The position numbers were made by a program, and so were the translations under genes. From positions 8,127,001 through 8,191,000 of the forward strand of contig CM034126.1 in the NCBI GenBank assembly GCA_019914995.1: a DNA stretch of 64,000 nucleotides. The letters run 5' to 3'. The notes under the pieces were generated by a model that was not told the DNA's origin, did no database searches, and saw only the letters and a list, made by a program, of their open reading frames with translations. This document shows positions 23,905 to 35,485 of this stretch, piece after piece; position 1 is the first letter of the stretch, and the number at the start of each line of letters is the position of its first letter. The DNA is from Acanthochlamys bracteata (lineage: Eukaryota > Streptophyta > Magnoliopsida > Pandanales > Velloziaceae).

Positions 23905-24460
23905 ATTTGGAATCCAAAGTTCATTTTCAACTCTTTAACACCAATCGCAAAGAGATCATACAATCACCACCCCAGGGATATACAAAGCAAGAACTCTAGT
24001 ATGGACTAATTAGTACTCATAGTGTTATCAGAACTTAATAGCCAACCCACCAAAATAATCAAACGCAACTACAATAAAAATGCGATGCTGTTTCTCATAA
24101 CTTTGCATTACTTTAAGCTATCAACTAAAAATTATATCACATAAAATAACACTACCATATAATCAGAATAAAATATTAAGCTGACCACAAAACAAGATTG
24201 AACAAACTTAGAAATTGAGCAATGAGAAATTGAAATCAAACAATATCTAAAATCACAATAAACACATTTAAAATTGCTAACATATCTCAGTCGAAACACT
24301 TCAAACAAGTCATTTTACTCAGATCATCACAACGTAACACACACAGCACAATCCAAGAAATTCGAAGTCAAATTAAACACCGATGTAATAATCAAAAGAT
24401 TACCTCTGCTAAAAAATAAAAACAAAATATCTAGAAGGAAGAAATTCTCTGAATTTAGTA
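23905..24460. other. AT-rich stretch without gene
   Basis: No open frame, repeat partner or splice pattern that I can support lies between the two MULE arm-like segments. Confidence 0.5.
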
Positions 24461-24464
24461 TCAG

Positions 24465-25010
24465 TCAATGAAAGAATAAGAGAATTGCTTTTGCTTTGAA
24501 GGACAGAGGAAGGAACGAAATCTGCAAGTTTGATTCGATGTGCAATGAGCTGGGGTGAGCGAAAGAGGTGAACCAGCGTGAGAGGCGAAATCGTGGGAGA
24601 GATGAACCCCTATGAATCCCGAAATTCAATGTGTTAGAAAGCATAGAATGAGGAGAAGAAGAAACATTAGTTGTTTGTTGCCCTAATTCGATTGTCGGTC
24701 GGTTATAGAATGCTTCGGCCACGACCAACGAGATGATAGGGTTTGAAATGGGAAAGGAAAAATTTTGAGAGGGATTAACGGAAGGAGAAGGAATGAGAAA
24801 GAATTAAACCTGCACGGAGAAGAAGAAGACTCGATGGTTGTGAGAAAACGGCGAGCGGGAGGCAACTGCGAGCTTGCTGCTAAGAAGAGAATGAAGAAAT
24901 AAAGAAAGAAAAGAAGAGTCGTGTGAGGAGGCAGAAAAATACCTGAATTGATAAAAATGCCATTCTATGTGTATTTTTCTCTTCTACGCGAGTGTATTCG
25001 CATGGACTGT
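24465..25010 (-). repeat. Further MULE arm-like segment
   Basis: On the minus strand this looks like another arm of the same family. It has CT-rich leader-like sequence, a TTCGATTGTCGGTCGG block and a GAGAAAACGGCGAGCGGG block. It also has TGATAAAAATGCC, which is matched (as its complement) at about 13,940 in the left arm of the first MULE. The pairing arm could be the CT-rich segment starting near 25,070. This is a family-level match by eye. Confidence 0.5.
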
Positions 25011-25036
25011 CTGATTGCTAATCAGATGCCTAACAA

Positions 25037-25640
25037 GTGATGTGCGCAACGAAAATCGATAAGGTCATGTATGCGCATTCTCTCCTCGCACAGACACTCT
25101 CCGAAACAGACGGCTGGCATCAGATCAAATCGCGCCCGTTCGTTCATCCTTTTGATCGTATTCTCTCTTCTGTTTTCTTCTCCCTTGATCGGATCAAATT
25201 TCTTTCTCCCCCTCGCGCATCGAGCGGATTCCTCCCTAATCTCGCTAGGTCATCATCTCCGATCGCGCTGCGTCTTCTCTCTTTTGTTTGTTTTATTTTC
25301 TTGTCTTCTTCCTCTCTTCCTGCAGCCATGCTCCCTCGCCTCTCCACACACGGCCGCGATCACTCCTCAAAATTTTCTATTCCATGAGATTTCTCTCATC
25401 AGATTTCATATTCTATATCCTAAGAATTCTAACTCGCCGCGATCAGCGTTCTTCCTTACCAGGCCATGACCCGCGTCCGCCCCGACCCCGTTCTTCCTTC
25501 GACCTTGTCCCACGGTTAGCATTCTTCCTTAGATTGCGGGAAGGAAGGAAGAAGAAGGACTAGATCTAGTTTACAACCGTCTTATATTAAGGCTGTTACT
25601 CTTGTTACCGGTCTCTTTCCGGCCTTTTTTTTGAAGTAAT
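25037..25640 (+). promoter_or_regulatory. CT-rich leader-like segment of a MULE or captured gene
   Basis: Pyrimidine-rich and comparatively GC-rich, unlike its surroundings. Several frames are open by chance because TTC/CTC codons dominate. It resembles the leader-like arms elsewhere in the nest and precedes an intron-like AT-rich stretch (25,650-26,430) and the gene fragment at 26,480-26,826. I do not support a protein here. Confidence 0.4.
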
Positions 25641-26479
25641 GTTTCATAAAATAAATTGGGTCAAAATAATTTTATGTTTGATCTGAAATGGCTTAAAGAT
25701 TCAAGTTGTGGGTGTGTTGTTGGAAATGTGCTTGCATTTTTGAGAGATATTAGATTGGTTTTGTGCTGTGCAATGTGCATGATTTTGTGGTGTTTTATCT
25801 GAAATATGGATCGTGTTTTGTTAGTTTATTGCGGTTGGGTGAGTTTCTGCGGTTGGTCTAAGATGATGCCAACTTTTGTTTATGTTGATTGTTTGATTAG
25901 AAAATCGTTTTATATTAGTTACTTGTTGATGTAGGTAGCATTATGGTGTGATGATTATGGAAGTTAATGGATGACTCTTATTTTAAAATTTTTTTATTCT
26001 TCGACATGTGGTATCTCTTCATTGTGAATCATCTGCCTGCATTTTTGGCATGAAGTTAATACATATTGTGTTTCTTTATTTTCGAAAGTTTAAACCGCAC
26101 TTGTGAACTTCAATCAAAAGCAAACAATAGTCCTGTCTGTAACTGTTATAGATTATGTTAAGCTCTAGCTATCTCAATTCCTTATAAGTTTTGTGGTTGA
26201 GAGAATATCTGTGGGTTGTTTTCTTCTACAGCAAGGAATACTGTGTCATATAGATGATTGTGTATAAAAGTTTAGTATCAGTACATTAAAATATTTAAAG
26301 ATCATCATCCTTAAATTTTTCATAAATTCAAGCTCATCAATAGTTTGCAGGGAATCTGTAAAATACAAAATATTAGCTAATATCTAGACAATATAAGGTG
26401 GCAGTTGTAGATAGAATTATAGTATGGTTGATATTCAATTTGCAATGTGTCATGCAAGCACACAAGCTTTAATAGCTAT

Positions 26480-26826
26480 GTTAAGAGTGGAACTTCCTTA
26501 GGAATCCTTTTCGTCAGTGCTGAAGGAGGATTTAGGAGATCTACGTAAGGTGGAAGGATAAGAAACTCTGAAGAAGATTACCGAATTGTCTTATGACAAG
26601 GCTTTTTGGTTTTATAAGAGTATGACGGCTTTCTCCGTAGCTTTCTTTATCATATTGAAGTAATGGTTTGCAGAACTTGCTAGTGAGGTGTTGGATACTA
26701 TAGGGAATGATTTGGACTTTTCAAAAGGAAGGCTTCTTGATCTTGATACAGGCATTATCAAAACAAATAAAAAGCTACATCAGATCTTGGCTATTGTTCA
26801 AGAAGCTGTGAAAGAACAATTGTAGT
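26480..26826 (+). pseudogene. Unidentified broken gene fragment, probable 3' end
   Basis: One frame encodes SVLKEDLGDLRKVEG. After a frameshift come ETLKKITELSYDKAF, a hydrophobic patch and a stop (TAA). The frame then continues as LASEVLDTIGNDLDFSKGRL and TNKKLHQILAIVQEAVKEQL, followed by TAG at 26,824. The last part has a helical, heptad-like pattern. The frameshift and internal stop make it non-functional. It lies between MULE-family arms, so it may be a captured host gene. I do not recognise the family. Confidence 0.45.
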
Positions 26827-26839
26827 CAACTCCCCATTT

Positions 26840-27390
26840 GTAATATGTATTAGTGAGGCTAGCTCGTTACCAATTCCAACTTGCAAAATTTGTAGTCTGT
26901 CTCATAGACATATATGAATACTGTAATTGTCCAGAATCTTGATTCTGAGCCTAGTTTGTTGATAGATTACAAGATAATAAAAGTGTTCGTAATATTATTC
27001 AATAATATTTTGAAATGGGAAAGAGCTCCTATTCACGCAGACTGCAGCTTATCATAATAAACACTTAGCATTTGCTTTCCTTCTAGATGATCAATTTCAA
27101 TCACATTTGTTCAATTGGCTATTTACATCACATAGATTACAACAATACCAACTTACCACTAACAAACACATCCATTTATTGGAAGGCAATTTCATTTTTA
27201 TTGCCCACATCTCAGTATGTACATTTTTAACAAGACTACCTCAGACAAATTATTGAAAGATTGTTACATGAAAAAAATGCTGCTTCAGTTTGCCCATCCA
27301 AACATTCTTGCCCATCCTTATGCACTTGACGTTGAACATGTTAATCAAATGAGGAAGCAACACTAGCTCACAAACATTCTTGCCCATCCT
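26840..27390. other. No gene seen
   Basis: A low-complexity AT-rich spacer follows the gene fragment. A short direct repeat, ACATTCTTGCCCATCC, occurs at about 27,303 and 27,374. Nothing else is supported. Confidence 0.5.
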
Positions 27391-27398
27391 TCAGTTTG

Positions 27399-28020
27399 CT
27401 AAACAGGAGCACCTCCGGCCAAAGCTGCAGGTGGAGTAGTAGCAAAACCCCATCCTCCGGTCGGAGCAACTACAAAAGCAGTAAAAATCAATAAATATTG
27501 AGCAACTCTAAAACATAGCACTAGATAGCTGTTTAAGTCCTATTTCAACTATAGAATATTGCCTTATCTCTCTACAAGGTTGCTCCAAATAGACAACAAT
27601 CCAAAAAAAAGCTCAAGCATACTCCAGATTCACTTAGTAAGTTAGATAACTAACTAGAATACAAGTAGAACCTTCGTACAACTAGAATGGAAGGATGTTC
27701 CCAAGAGCAATTTTCTTGATGGGCTGCAGGGCACATATAGTTCGTTCAGACAATTAGTCTCTTATCTCTCAATCAACAATCAAACACTTCACAAAGTCAC
27801 AGCTTCCCCACATTAGATCAAACTAATGCAACTTATAAGAAGAAATCCAACCGAATTGTTTACGGTGGTCAATCCTGCGATTTGTGAGAAGAAGAATGCA
27901 TGGCTTGCTGAAGGAAGTGTAGAGCTAATTGATGAACTGGAGCGTGGTTGCCAGCAATGGCATCAGCGCCAGTGTACTGAGCATATTTTTGAGTAGCCCT
28001 CTAGCCATAGGACGAGCAGA
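27399..28020 (-). pseudogene. Ribosomal protein SA (uS2) pseudogene with introns
   Basis: On the minus strand the first piece (28,020 to about 27,866) matches the core of 40S ribosomal protein SA. After a frameshift following SARP it reads ATQKYAQYTGADAIAG; after another frameshift it reads SFSKPCILLLTNRRIDH. A donor GTAAAC and acceptor CTGCAG (27,724) follow, then PIKKIALGNI and a stop. A second intron-like stretch ends TTTTGTAG before an alanine-rich terminal piece (APTGGWGFATTPP, stop at 27,399), which fits the variable C-tail of this family less certainly. RPSA is a small-subunit ribosomal protein. Retained introns mean a DNA-level copy, not a retrogene. Several frameshifts make it dead. 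Confidence 0.8.
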
Positions 28021-28029
28021 TTGAATGAT

Positions 28030-28590
28030 GATGTCTCAGGGTTCTCAATAGCAAATATTTAGATCATTTAGATGATATTTTTTTATTCCATCACATTAAA
28101 TAATCGATAAACGTATACGATTACGGTTGAAATCGGAACATTAACTTATATCCAATTTGATAAAATCTTGTATGAATAAAATTATAGTATTAAATATATC
28201 TAATTGTATAGATAATCTATTTGAAATATAAAGTTTAATTGTTTACGTAAGCAATTAAAGAAAGAGTATAAATACCATGTTCATAAACTAAATCATCTTA
28301 TCGTTGCTATCTCATTTACTCAATTCACACAATTACAAGAATAAAATGGAGATGTATACCGTTGAATATATGATATACTATAACAATTATTGTTCACACA
28401 AACTTTCATCAGTTTGGATATAAGCTATTGCTTCGATTTATGCTAAGAAATTATATTGTCGTATACGTGTGATTGAGTACAAAACATCATTCAAACGATC
28501 TAAACTTTTATCAATATGATACATGAAAAATATAAATCATATCTAATAATATCAATTAATTTTGATTTATTATTTTGATCATAATAGGGA
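28030..28590. other. AT-rich stretch, no supported gene
   Basis: A TATAAATA occurs near 28,268 and an ATG follows near 28,347, but the frame stops after about 25 codons with no recognisable residues. Nothing else is seen. Confidence 0.5.
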
Positions 28591-28951
28591 CCAATAAAGC
28601 TGTTGGTCGCCATTGCTTCACAATAGCGATCATTAACTAAGATGATCGCTATTGCTCATCAAAATAGTGATCGCCAATTTCAAGGTTGCTATTGATCTAA
28701 ATAATTAACGAATGAGCTAGAAATTGGTCGCTACTATTTAAGACAATAGCATCCGGTCAAAGGTGGTTGCGTTTGCTTTATGCAATAGCGACTAAGTATT
28801 ATCGTCGGTCGCTATTAAGAAGAAATAGAGACCAGTTGGTGTTGCTGGTTGCTATTTTATGGATAATAGCGATCAACCTAGTTCGGGCCACTATTACTAT
28901 AAATAGCGACCGATTTTCTATGTTCGCTAATAATTTGTTTTCTTGTATTGA
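28590..28951. mobile_element. CACTA-type transposon end with subterminal repeats
   Basis: At least ten copies, in both orientations, of an ATAGCGACC/GGTCGCTAT-like motif lie within about 330 bases. The block ends at TTTTCTTGTATTG (to about 28,950), one base away from the reverse complement of the usual CACTACAAGAAAA terminus. This is the typical make-up of a CACTA subterminal region. No left terminus and no transposase are found nearby, so it is an end fragment or a short deletion derivative. Confidence 0.65.
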
Positions 28952-28999
28952 CAATTCTTTAATGAAATACATTTATTGTCCGGTGATTTTGAACATATT

Positions 29000-29870
29000 G
29001 AGCTTTCGACATATTGAAGCACTTCAAGACAACGCTTGAGAAATGTGCAAGGATCATGCCAAATTTGATAATATGAGAAAGCGTGAAGGTTCAATGTATC
29101 TTTTGTTAACAGAATTCTTCTAGCTCGAAGCAATTTCATTAATCAATTCCTTAGAAATTCATTAGCAAATACCTTAAACTTTTAAGAGTAGCCGCTTGAT
29201 GTTTGAGATCATGTTACGTAACAAGGCTATGAAATTATTTGACCTTTCGTCGTGATTGATTAGTAGGAACCTAGAGGAAGACAAGTATTGCGACTAGTTC
29301 TGAATTTTGTGTTTCCACTTATCTATATTGATTTGACTGTTGGTGATTTTGTTTATGTTAAGAGTTTTTTGACCTGAGTGAATTTGGATCGTAGCAATTG
29401 CTAATATGGAAGATAGAGTTATTTGGTGATTACTTGATGAGGGTACATGTTCTTTGATGCTTTTAATAGATTAATTATTTAGGAAATGATCTCGATTCTG
29501 AAAAGAAACTTTTGGTTATTATAAAGACCCTTATCTTTATGCTTGATCTAGGATAGTTTTATTCTTCTACTTTGTGTGATTTTGTCACGAGAAATTCATA
29601 CTAGTTTAAAACATAAGGGGATAATGTTGCATACATCAAAAAAAGTTGGAATTGTATGCAATGCTGTATGAGTGAGATTCTATTAGATAGTGAGACCGTA
29701 TTCGGACATTTTACCCCTAAATTTATATTCAATGTTGCCTTCTGGTGGTAGAAGCTGTGAAGATCAAGACAGAGTGTTAATTAGTTGATAGAATTTTGAA
29801 TTATGTGTTCCTTTCATTTTATTTAGAAAATTCGAGGACGAATTTTGTCAAGGAAGTTGTATTGTGATAT
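29000..29870 (+). mobile_element. Possible decayed gypsy retrotransposon tail
   Basis: The segment ends with AAATTCGAGGACGAATTTTG (29,828-29,847). This closely resembles the sequence that follows the pol stop and precedes the polypurine tract in plant Ty3/gypsy elements. Upstream there is no clean reading frame; many stops and shifts would be needed. The call rests mainly on that one motif. Confidence 0.35.
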
Positions 29871-30096
29871 TCTAAATCTTGTCTTAGCTAGTTTGATCAA
29901 GACCAAGTAAAAACCTAAAATCACCCAATTCTTTCCTTTATCTATCCTTCTTTTACTTTATGTTTACTTTTTTCCTCCTTTTTTCTCCACCCATCATCGG
30001 CCATCTCGTCGTTGCCCTTTGGCCTTTCTTATGTTCTCCTCCACCACTAGTGCTATCCTCACTGTTGTCACACGCGTGCAATTGACTCATACTACT

Positions 30097-30336
30097 ATTT
30101 GGCAATGCGTTCTAAAATAGCAGCTTTTCAATTTTTCAATTCACGTTTCTCAATAAATTTTCTATAATTTTCTACAGACATTATTTGAAAATTAGAAATT
30201 ATAGAAAAATTTACATAGTAAGATCTTGTTATTGTTTATTTTTATTTTTTTAGGTAATAAAATAAAGCTTGTTTTTCAAAATATGACAATAATACCATCT
30301 TTTTCAGAATAGTATTTCTCGAAAGCACTTCCAAGC
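30097..30336. mobile_element. MITE copy 1 (GTTTGGGAGTGCTT family)
   Basis: Inverted-end element, related in reverse orientation to 35,486-35,729 and to 49,565-49,820. It has the shared internal blocks CTTTTCAATTTTTCAATTC, TTTCTATAATTTTCTA and AGTAAGATCTT, and its right end reads GAAAGCACTTCCAAG. The ends are degenerate. Confidence 0.65.
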
Positions 30337-30339
30337 TCT

Positions 30340-31260
30340 TTTCAAAGTCTTTTTGTGTGTTATCATTTATTCTTGGTATTGTTGTTAAGTATTTGTGAAA
30401 CTGTTATTTTGGTTAAATTGTTAAGTGTTCCTTCTAAATTTTCTAATTAGATTCTGCCGAATTTTCTCATGTTGTTTTCTTGTTGATTTTTTGAGTTAGG
30501 CTCACTAAGCCGAGCTGAGCTTGAGTTTTATTCGGACTTGGTCCATAGCCCAAAACAAGATCTAGGATATCATAGTAACATTCTTAGCCACATTATGTAA
30601 GGTTTCATACATCTAAACTTGCCATTCAAGTAAAAAAGAAATATCAACTAGATTTCATGGCGTTTACCAACAATCGATTTAAATTTAGAAATATATATAA
30701 TAATATTAATGCTTACCGCAAAAGCGTATGATAGACCTATTATAGTGTAAATTATTGTTTGTGATGAACTCTTTTTCTATTTAGCCTAATACTTTTATAA
30801 AAAATTAATCGTTCGCAAGTAACTCTCAGAATCCAAAAAAAAAAAATAAAAGACAGACAAATCATCAACCAACTGTCTGTAATCTCAAAATGATATCGAT
30901 ATATTTCTCTTTATTCAAAATTTTGACTTCAACGAAATATAACAATCCCATTTTGACGAAATCATCAATTGCATATTTATCTATACTATTATAATGGACT
31001 TGGTTGAGAGTGACACAATTGATACGGTAGGCAGGAAATGTAAGACAATCTAAAATAATGTTAAGGACAAGTAAATTCTTAAAAAAATTTACAATAGTTT
31101 TAAAAATTTTACAACGAGAGGATAAAACTAGAATTTGTGAGCAGAGAGAAGCCGATCCGGAAGAGTTTGGAAAAGAAGTGAATTTTAATAAGATTTGAAT
31201 TAAAAATATTTTCTTTTTGGCAGAAAAATTAACATAATATTATTTTTGAAAAAAGCTTAA
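30340..31260. other. Intergenic, no gene seen
   Basis: AT-rich sequence upstream of the PORR gene. No long frame, repeat partner or transposon motif is visible. Confidence 0.5.
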
Positions 31261-31670
31261 AAGATTAAATTTGATCAAATAACCTTTTTTTTCTTCCTAT
31301 GTTTGGTCAAAATTCTTCTTCTGGTCTCTAACAATCCAAACGCAAAACCAACTCCTCCGCCACCGCACCGCCGTCAAGCAAAGTCGCTGGGAGCACCTTT
31401 CTTGCCACTGGCACCATGTGGTGTGCCCTCTGTTCCCTTCCACTGGCGAAACTCTTCGATTAGCCAGCATCTCCGCCAATACTTGTCACTATCAAAAAAA
31501 TTGGATCTTGTATTCAACTCCGTGTGCTATCTCTTTCACTCCTAACTGCTTCTACTATCCTCTCCTTTCTCCTTCACCTCTGTATTGGCACTGTCCTTTA
31601 TTAATCTCGTTCACCAAGGTAGCAAGCAATTGAATCTATTAATTTCGATCAAAACCAAAAGAGAATAATC

Positions 31671-32948
31671 ATGTTAGAGTCATTCAAAACCGGCTCCTGT
31701 TGCTATTTGTCCCGGTTATGGAGCCCTCACACTCGATCGGCGTCAACTACAAAGCGTGTGCGTCTGAAGTGGGTGAATAGCCGTGGTCTTGATCACATTA
31801 TAGAGCGCGACACCGAAATCAAGGCCGCCGTTCTCTTGAAAGACGCCATTTCCCGTTCCCCAAACTCTTTCTTACCCGCTCGCTCTCTTTCCCCTCTGCA
31901 GCGCCAACTCGGCCTTACTGTCCCTGTTCTCCGCTTCCTCCGCCGGTACCCAACCCTCTTCTCTGAATCTCAACACCCTCGTTTCCCCTCCATGCCCACC
32001 TTCTCCCTCGCCCCTGCTGCTGATGTCTTGAATTCAAGAGAATATTTGATCTATGAATCAGATTCCACTGCTGCGGCCGCCCGCCTTGCCCGGCTGTTGA
32101 TGATGACACGGACTCGATCACTTCCTGTTTCTACCTTGCTATCTCTCCGTTATGACCTTGGCTTTCCCGTTAATTTCGCCTCTTCTCTTCCTGCAGCTCA
32201 ACCAGATCTCCTCCGCTATAGTCCTCGCCCTGTGCCTTCAATTTGTCTTGTTGATTGGCCATCTGAGCTCGCTATAACTAGCCTCCAGCTGCGCCATCTA
32301 AACAATACCAGTTTGCCAGCCTACCACGATCTTAAAAAGGGGGCAATGTCGTCAGCAGCACCGCTTGCTTTCCCAATGCGCTTCCCTCGAGGATATGGTG
32401 GGATGAACAAGGTGAAGGCATGGATGGAGGAATTCCACCGGCTTCCATACATATCTCCATATGAAGATGCATCTGGCATCGATCCTGATAGCGAGCTTGC
32501 TGAGAAGCGAGCCGTTGGTGTGCTACATGAGATTCTCAGCTTGACTATCCATGGTAAGACGCATCGCAACTACCTGCGGGGGCTTCGGGATGAGGTTGGA
32601 CTGCCACACAAGTTCACTCGACTATTCACTAGATATCCAGGAATATTTTATCTGTCACTCAAGTGCAAGACGACAACGGTGGTTCTACGAGAAGGTTATG
32701 AAAAGGGAAAGTTGGTTGACCCTCACCCACTTGCTCGGCTTAGGGAAAAGTACCACTATGTTATGAGGACTGGAATACTGTACAGAGGGATGGGCATGAC
32801 GAAGTTGGTGTTGGATGATGATGATTCTGCTATTGGAGCTTTAGCTGTAAAAGAGGAGGTAGAAGAAGAAGAGGATGGAGATGCTGAGCTCAGTGAGGAT
32901 GATGATGTTGAATCCTATGATAATGGAAGAAGGGATTTTGGAAGATGA
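31671..32948 (+). CDS. PORR-domain protein (WTF-like), probably mitochondrial
   Basis: A single uninterrupted frame of 425 residues. The start is the first ATG, and residues 1-30 are basic, rich in Ser/Arg/Thr and nearly free of acidic residues, as expected of an organelle-targeting peptide. The PORR (plant organelle RNA recognition, formerly DUF860) domain follows from about residue 30 to 370: VRLKWVNSRGLDHIIERD, then AVLLKDAI, then VLRFLRRYPTLF, and later RLFTRYPGIFYLSLKCKT. PORR proteins such as WTF1, WTF9 and RPD1 bind and help splice group II introns in chloroplasts or mitochondria. An acidic tail (about 390-415) is common in the family. Length and lack of introns fit. The exact subfamily and organelle are inferred. 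There is no frameshift or internal stop. Confidence 0.93.
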   Translation: MLESFKTGSCCYLSRLWSPHTRSASTTKRVRLKWVNSRGLDHIIERDTEIKAAVLLKDAISRSPNSFLPARSLSPLQRQLGLTVPVLRFLRRYPTLFSESQHPRFPSMPTFSLAPAADVLNSREYLIYESDSTAAAARLARLLMMTRTRSLPVSTLLSLRYDLGFPVNFASSLPAAQPDLLRYSPRPVPSICLVDWPSELAITSLQLRHLNNTSLPAYHDLKKGAMSSAAPLAFPMRFPRGYGGMNKVKAWMEEFHRLPYISPYEDASGIDPDSELAEKRAVGVLHEILSLTIHGKTHRNYLRGLRDEVGLPHKFTRLFTRYPGIFYLSLKCKTTTVVLREGYEKGKLVDPHPLARLREKYHYVMRTGILYRGMGMTKLVLDDDDSAIGALAVKEEVEEEEDGDAELSEDDDVESYDNGRRDFGR

Positions 32949-33860
32949 TTATATGCGTGGCTGATAGTTTTTCTGATGACAAAGGTTTCAGTAGTCCACC
33001 ATCCAAGTCATAATTAAGCTTTATTAGCGTCAGTGTACAGGTACTTACCATGTTAATTTAGGCCTTTGGTTACTTTTGAAATTTATATTTTCTTGGTACT
33101 TTATTCTGAAAATTAGTTCCTGTTTGATGATGTCATTGGGTTGCCATGCAGTTATAATACCACTCCCGCACTTCTTTTATATTGCACCACAATAATGTTA
33201 GTGTATTGGTAACGGAAGCATTCTTGAGGGATATCATGTGAATGTGGTCTTTATGGAGACCTTAAGTGCACCATGAATGCTAGTATAGAAGTATAGCCAA
33301 ATTGTTACCAAAGCGTTGCCTAACGGCTTTAGCGAAACTATGGCGTAAAGATGGTTAACTAACTCATTAGTTGTACTAAACGAACAAACAAAGGGGAATC
33401 AATAGATAATTCCTCTCATGAGCAAATTATCCATGTGAGAATGTGGTTAGAAACAATCAGTTAACCAACCAAACAGAAGATATCTGTGAAGGACAAGATT
33501 GCTAATTTTAAACGAAAGCGGGTCCCTAACCTCTCTATCAACATGAACATGGAGAATTTTCAAATTGCTTTGGCAAATGGGTTCTCAAATACATACAGGG
33601 GCACCTCCCCAATTGGATAGGGAGATTCATGAAGTAAGCAAAGAAGCAAGACTTAAGTTCACTATTTTGGTTGGAGCTTTTGTTTTGGCATTGTCAAGTT
33701 TCATTTATTGTTCAAACTATTCCATCTGAACACCTAATGGGAATATCATAAACTTTTGTCATAACCTCTTCCATAACTAAATCATTCATTCCAGCATAGT
33801 TTCTCTTTTTTTGCTTGCTCTCAGTTGAAGGGTACTCAAATACAGGGGAGATGGTTATAT
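32949..33860. other. 3' flank of the PORR gene, no further gene seen
   Basis: The sequence turns AT-rich right after the stop. It presumably includes the 3' untranslated region. I could not fix a polyadenylation site with confidence, and no other gene is visible up to the hAT remnant. Confidence 0.5.
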
Positions 33861-33869
33861 GTGTATCTT

Positions 33870-35460
33870 GTGTCCAAGGACAGATTCAGAACTATTATCA
33901 AGGAGGTGCAAATCGTATAGAGAAAACAAGATAAGAAAAATATACTTATTAGTTTTAATAGATACATTTTAATAGAATCATATAAGAAGTGATAAAGAGA
34001 GATTTGGAATTTCAAATTAGAGTAATAATTTACATTTTCAAAATTACAATCCTAATGAAGAAAAAGGGGATTGCCACAGTTGCTCTCAATGGGTTCTCAT
34101 AATCTGAAAATGTTGAACGATTTTCTCATTCTTGATAGTGCCATATATAACTCATTTCACTATATGGAAGAAAGGTCGTTTCTACAGTTGCTGTTGCAAC
34201 TAGCAATAACAAACTAAGCTTGATAAGCAAGTAGACCAAAATATCAAAGCAAGCTTCAACTACATCACTCTAGTTCCAATCATTTTTTTGGGAAGCTGTC
34301 AATTTGTTCAATTCTGAAAATTGCACAACCTAGCGAACACCTAGAATATCATTCTCCAATTGATTATCTAGTGCTTGAAAATTCATTTAGATAAAATCTA
34401 CCAAATTGAACAAATTTTTATTTATCAAAAGAAGCAAATTAATCTCTTAGATCATAGTATACCATACAAAGAAGCAAATCTATGATTGTTTTAGGGATCG
34501 TGTATTAAGCTCTTGAAGTTGCCCATCAATTACATGATTAATTAAATCAACTTTCAAATGACACAAACTTGAACTTTCTACGCGTCGACCTTGTAATAAT
34601 AGATGCTTCATCTATCTTTTGTTCTAGAATATGATTTTTACTATAAAAGCTAGAGACTTCGTTCAACAAAGAATCCTATCCATTGTCGCACATTGTCTAC
34701 AGCCTTCTCGGGGATACTCTATTAGGGTCCTAGCATTTGTGGTATCTTGATCATTTCTCTAAAATGGATGAGATAAAATTATTAGTAATTGCTAATATGT
34801 TTTTCATTAAGTGCAAGTATAAAGCAATTTCATATTAGTTGATTGAATTCAAAAGAGCATGTGCTTCGGCTCTTTACTCTAAACTCGCACCATCTTTCAA
34901 CAACTTGAAGCATATGAATTACGAAAGGGAACTTGTTAATCAAATTAAGCAAGTTACCATAATGAGACCTCCAATGAGTATGAGTTTAACTTGTAATCAA
35001 TCCTCGCCCTAGAAATTTGTTCATTTTGCTATGTTATTTTAATCTTATCATACTACTTGGAGAAGATCTCAGCATTTTTAGTGATGACAACAATAAGTTA
35101 GCAACCATTGCAAAATGAAAAAGAATGTCATATGCTTTTTTCAGTGACGACAACAAGTGTTGAGCTATTATCATCCCTTATCATATGTTTGATCCCATTA
35201 TATTCTCCTTTTGTGTTGCTTGCTCCATTATATCCTTCCCAAGCACTTTAAACAGGCTAAACCTATTTTCTGAAAAGGTAGATTCAATTGCTACTCTTAA
35301 ATATAGTGACACTATGCGACACACATGAACTACTCATAAGAATCGTTTACTCTCCACCCTCTCTTACCCATGCAACTGTCATATACTCCTTTAGTGATGT
35401 GTCAGGAGAATCATCTACTAAAATAGCATAGGATTAAAGTTTAAATAAATCAGCGTTTTC
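33870..35460 (-). pseudogene. hAT transposase remnant (DUF4371/ZMYM1-like)
   Basis: Read on the minus strand with many stops and frameshifts, pieces of the plant 'zinc finger MYM-type 1-like' hAT transposase appear in the right order. They are ILVDDSPDTSLKEYM (about 35,420), GASNTKGEYNGIKHMI (about 35,200), WRSHYGNLLNLI, DSLLNEVSSFY, TRSTRRKFK, IDGQLQELNTR, LDNQLENDILGVR, and near the C-end YLLIKLSLLLLVATATVETT, which is the hAT dimerisation core. The order matches the family: catalytic DDE region, then the C-terminal dimerisation motif. A sequence near 33,878 (GGACAGATTCAGAACTATTA) may mark the element's end. It is clearly dead. Confidence 0.85.
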
Positions 35461-35485
35461 GATGATTTGAGCCTTTAAGGGGGGC

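Noticed and set aside
25071..25563. Three overlapping plus-strand open frames (up to 132 residues)
   Set aside because: The stretch is pyrimidine-rich, which lengthens frames by chance. Residues are dominated by Ser/Leu/Phe/Arg with no domain, and it resembles the leader-like arms of the MULE family.
28260..28430. TATAAATA followed by an ATG and a short frame
   Set aside because: The frame ends after about 25 codons, residues match nothing, and the region is so AT-rich that a TATA-like box is expected by chance.
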